This document shows positions 61,880 through 64,000 of a stretch of DNA of 64,000 bases, piece after piece. This DNA is from Epiperipatus broadwayi (taxonomy: Eukaryota; Onychophora; Udeonychophora; Euonychophora; Peripatidae). Where the stretch lies: NCBI GenBank assembly GCA_028023455.1, contig JAQFVV010013315.1:95641-159640 (forward strand), in the 5' to 3' direction. The first letter of the stretch is position 1. Each line of letters starts with the position of its first letter. Made by a program: the position numbers and the translations under genes. The notes under the pieces are model-generated. The model worked only from the letters and a program-made list of their open reading frames with translations. It was not told the DNA's origin and did not search any database.

Positions 61880-63055
61880 GATTGAATTTTGTTTACATAG
61901 TCATCACAAAGCTCATTTCTAGTATATAATTATATATCTTTTTTGCTTGCATCGAAGAACTATACTTGTTTTACATGTGACTGCTAATGCCATTACTGCC
62001 ATAAAACATGTATGAAATAGTTTTTATGTCATATAATTTTAAACATTCATTCTTTTTGTATTGCTTTTATGTGCAGTAAAATATACCCTTTTTTGCAGTT
62101 TTAACAACTCACTTTATCCTTTACTATTACTATTCATCTTTACAATTTCAACTTATTTTATATTAAAGTATTTTTATGCATGTACCATGCATATATTTAT
62201 TAGTAAAGAAAGATGGGGAAGAGAAATTATTTTGGTTTTTATTTTACAATTATCCATATGTAACTGTTTTTTTTTAATATTAAAATATAATTCATTGCGT
62301 ATAAACTAATTATAAGCATCTTAAATTTGAAATATTAATTATTTTTAGAAGTTTGCCAATTCTTTTTTTTTATTTTGTGCATGGGATCACAGGCAATTAT
62401 ATATATATGAGCTTAATTATATTTATTTTTCTTCATCTTATTAATCAATAAGAATGATTTTTTGTCTAGAAAATTTTAATAATTTAAATATCAAAACATT
62501 CTTGTTTATAATTTATGCCACTAGAGAAATCTGACTTAATTCAAAAATATAATCTATATCTCTCTGTCTCTCTCAATTTCTTTTTTATAAATGTGTTTAC
62601 TGCAGGATTATTGTATACACACTTATGAAAAATAGAGAAAAAATATATTTATAATTTAAAAAGTTTTTTTTATCCAACAATTGTAATTTATGTTTTTAAA
62701 ATAAAACTATGTAAATACTTTGTTTTTAAAAAACTTACTTGTTTGTCACAATAGTAAATGTATCTATCAATCAGATTGTTTGTATCATCTACATTTTATA
62801 GTATTATTTTGAATGATAATCTAAATTACACCTGGAGGTATAAGGGCCACTGAAATGAATTATTCTCAGGTATCAAGCTGATTTGAGCATTTGATTTTAT
62901 TTGAAACTATAATCATATCTTATATTCATACTTGAAACTCACAATAAAAAATTGGTATCTAAAAAATATAGGTACTTGAGTATTAGTCCTGCAATATGGA
63001 GCTTGTACTAGTCATGCTAACCCCTTTCACATTCACATCAATCTTCTGATAGCTT
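61880..63055. other. AT-rich non-coding stretch
   Basis: No gene recognised. An 82-codon frame at 62061-62309 is hydrophobic and low in complexity. A short TA run lies at 62398-62408. Confidence 0.4.
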
Positions 63056-63082
63056 TGTAATCGTGTGATCTGATCAAAATAA

Positions 63083-63182
63083 CATGTACATGGATCTTGT
63101 ATGTGATATTTTTTGCAAGATTTGCAAAAAAGTAATGTGTACACAGATCTTGTACATGATATTTTCACAAGATTTACAAACT
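63083..63182. repeat. two-copy tandem repeat, about 55-bp unit
   Basis: GATCTTGTATGTGATATTTT, then TGCAAGATTTGCAAA, recurs as GATCTTGTACATGATATTTT then CACAAGATTTACAAA. Confidence 0.8.
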
Positions 63183-63285
63183 TATCAGCAGGTTGAATAC
63201 ATATGTGAAATGGCATACCATGTCTAATGATGTTCTGTGTTACAGGACTAAAAATACCACCATCATATAACTAAAAGTATAAAAT

Positions 63286-63520
63286 ATGGAGCGGAATTAT
63301 ATATAACTTTCACACAATTAAAAGCATAAAATTTATAACAACAATAGTAAATGGAACAGAATTTACAACTTTCATGTGTAAAACTTTAAAATTTATAATA
63401 ATAGTAAATTGATATTAAGAAGAACATTTCAAAAATAAATATTGATTTTCCATATAGAAATATATACAATTTTCACACTGTAAAATTTATAATAACATTA
63501 AAGATATGAATTTCACACAT
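63286..63520. repeat. degenerate tandem repeat
   Basis: Blocks built from AACTTTCACAC, AAAATTTATAATAA and TAGTAAAT recur about three times with unit lengths of 70-110 bp. Confidence 0.5.
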
Positions 63521-63837
63521 AAAAAAAGCTAATCTTAAAAAGTACATTTTCTTGGTCCAAAATGAAATGCCATTACTCTAGTATCAAAATGTTACTTTAA
63601 ATATAGACAAAACAATCACTAATTATTATTTTTTTAAATATTATGTATGAAAAACAAAATATATACATACGCTACTTACCATTTAATATATAACAAGAAT
63701 TTTCACATTGAAACATGAATTTTTGCACAGAATGGAAATTTCAACTGAAAATTTTTCTCCCAAAATGGAGTTTTACTGAAACTGTGAAAGCGCAATCTAT
63801 TGGCTGAACAGAATTTTCCACAGAAATGCTAATAAAC

Positions 63838-64000
63838 AAATATATATATATTCTAACCTAGTAATGATGAGACGATTCCTAATTATATTAGGAAATCCAT
63901 CTGGAAGGCCTCAACCTTCCGACTACTCTTCGTATAGTCCGGATAATCATACTTTACCCTAATAATAATAGCTCTACTTTAGGTTAGTTCTATAAATTCA
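63838..64000. repeat. probable start of another TA-bounded element
   Basis: A TA tract is followed by TTCTAACCTAGTAATGATG, similar to the left edges at 4861 and 17817, then unusually GC-rich text (GGAAGGCCTCAACCTTCC, itself palindromic). The window ends inside it. Confidence 0.4.

Noticed and set aside
1-64000. Prokaryotic features (operons, CRISPR arrays, att sites)
   Set aside because: Spliced exon, LINEs, SINEs and microsatellites show that this is animal nuclear DNA; no CRISPR-like spacing was seen.

Overview
The window looks like intron and intergenic DNA from an animal nuclear genome. It is very AT-rich, has almost no coding sequence, and is crowded with TA microsatellites, LINE fragments, tRNA-derived SINEs, palindromic elements and hammerhead-ribozyme elements. 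The only confident host coding sequence is one internal exon (14692-15298, + strand) of a TMTC2-like gene, with a clear acceptor and donor. Protein similarity alone does not fix the species. The mix (long introns, RTE-like LINEs with GAT-repeat tails, very short tRNA SINEs, retrozyme-like hammerheads) would suit an invertebrate such as a mollusc, possibly a cephalopod; that is inference.

Layout. 0.9-1.9 kb: decayed LINE reverse transcriptase (- strand). 4.63 kb: a 42-bp remnant of a hammerhead element with intact target-site duplication (TSD). 4.86-9.60 kb and 17.82-22.78 kb: two direct copies of a roughly 4.7-5.0 kb AT-rich non-coding repeat bounded by TA tracts. 11.66-12.57 kb: a LINE with a 5' inversion inside a 14-bp TSD. 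14.69-15.30 kb: the TMTC2-like exon. 16.4-16.7 kb: telomere-like repeats and a 50-bp tandem array. 17.2, 24.9, 29.1-30.3 and 60.6 kb: copies of a palindromic hammerhead-ribozyme retroelement; the 29.1-30.3 kb insertion holds three hammerheads and a 457-bp tandem monomer. 31.7-32.0 kb: an unrecognised decayed reading frame. 32.56-36.05 kb: a second large TA-bounded non-coding element. 40.2, 56.9 and 61.8 kb: a family of very short tRNA-only SINEs. 46.3-46.8 kb: an element with inverted ends carrying a different hammerhead. 47.5-47.9, 54.3 and 61.1 kb: further LINE fragments. 58.4-59.9 kb: a possible hAT transposase relic. 63.84 kb to the end: probable start of another TA-bounded element.

Working together. 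If the gene model is right, everything downstream of 15.3 kb, at least for some distance, is TMTC2 intron, so the mobile elements there are intronic passengers; I found no further exon. The most interesting system is the set of hammerhead elements: short, protein-free, with 13-14 bp TSDs pointing to copying by reverse transcription, and with monomer, tandem and inverted arrangements as expected if self-cleaving RNA circles or concatemers are reverse-transcribed by another element's enzyme. That reading is inference; the cores, stems, spacing and TSDs are visible in the sequence.
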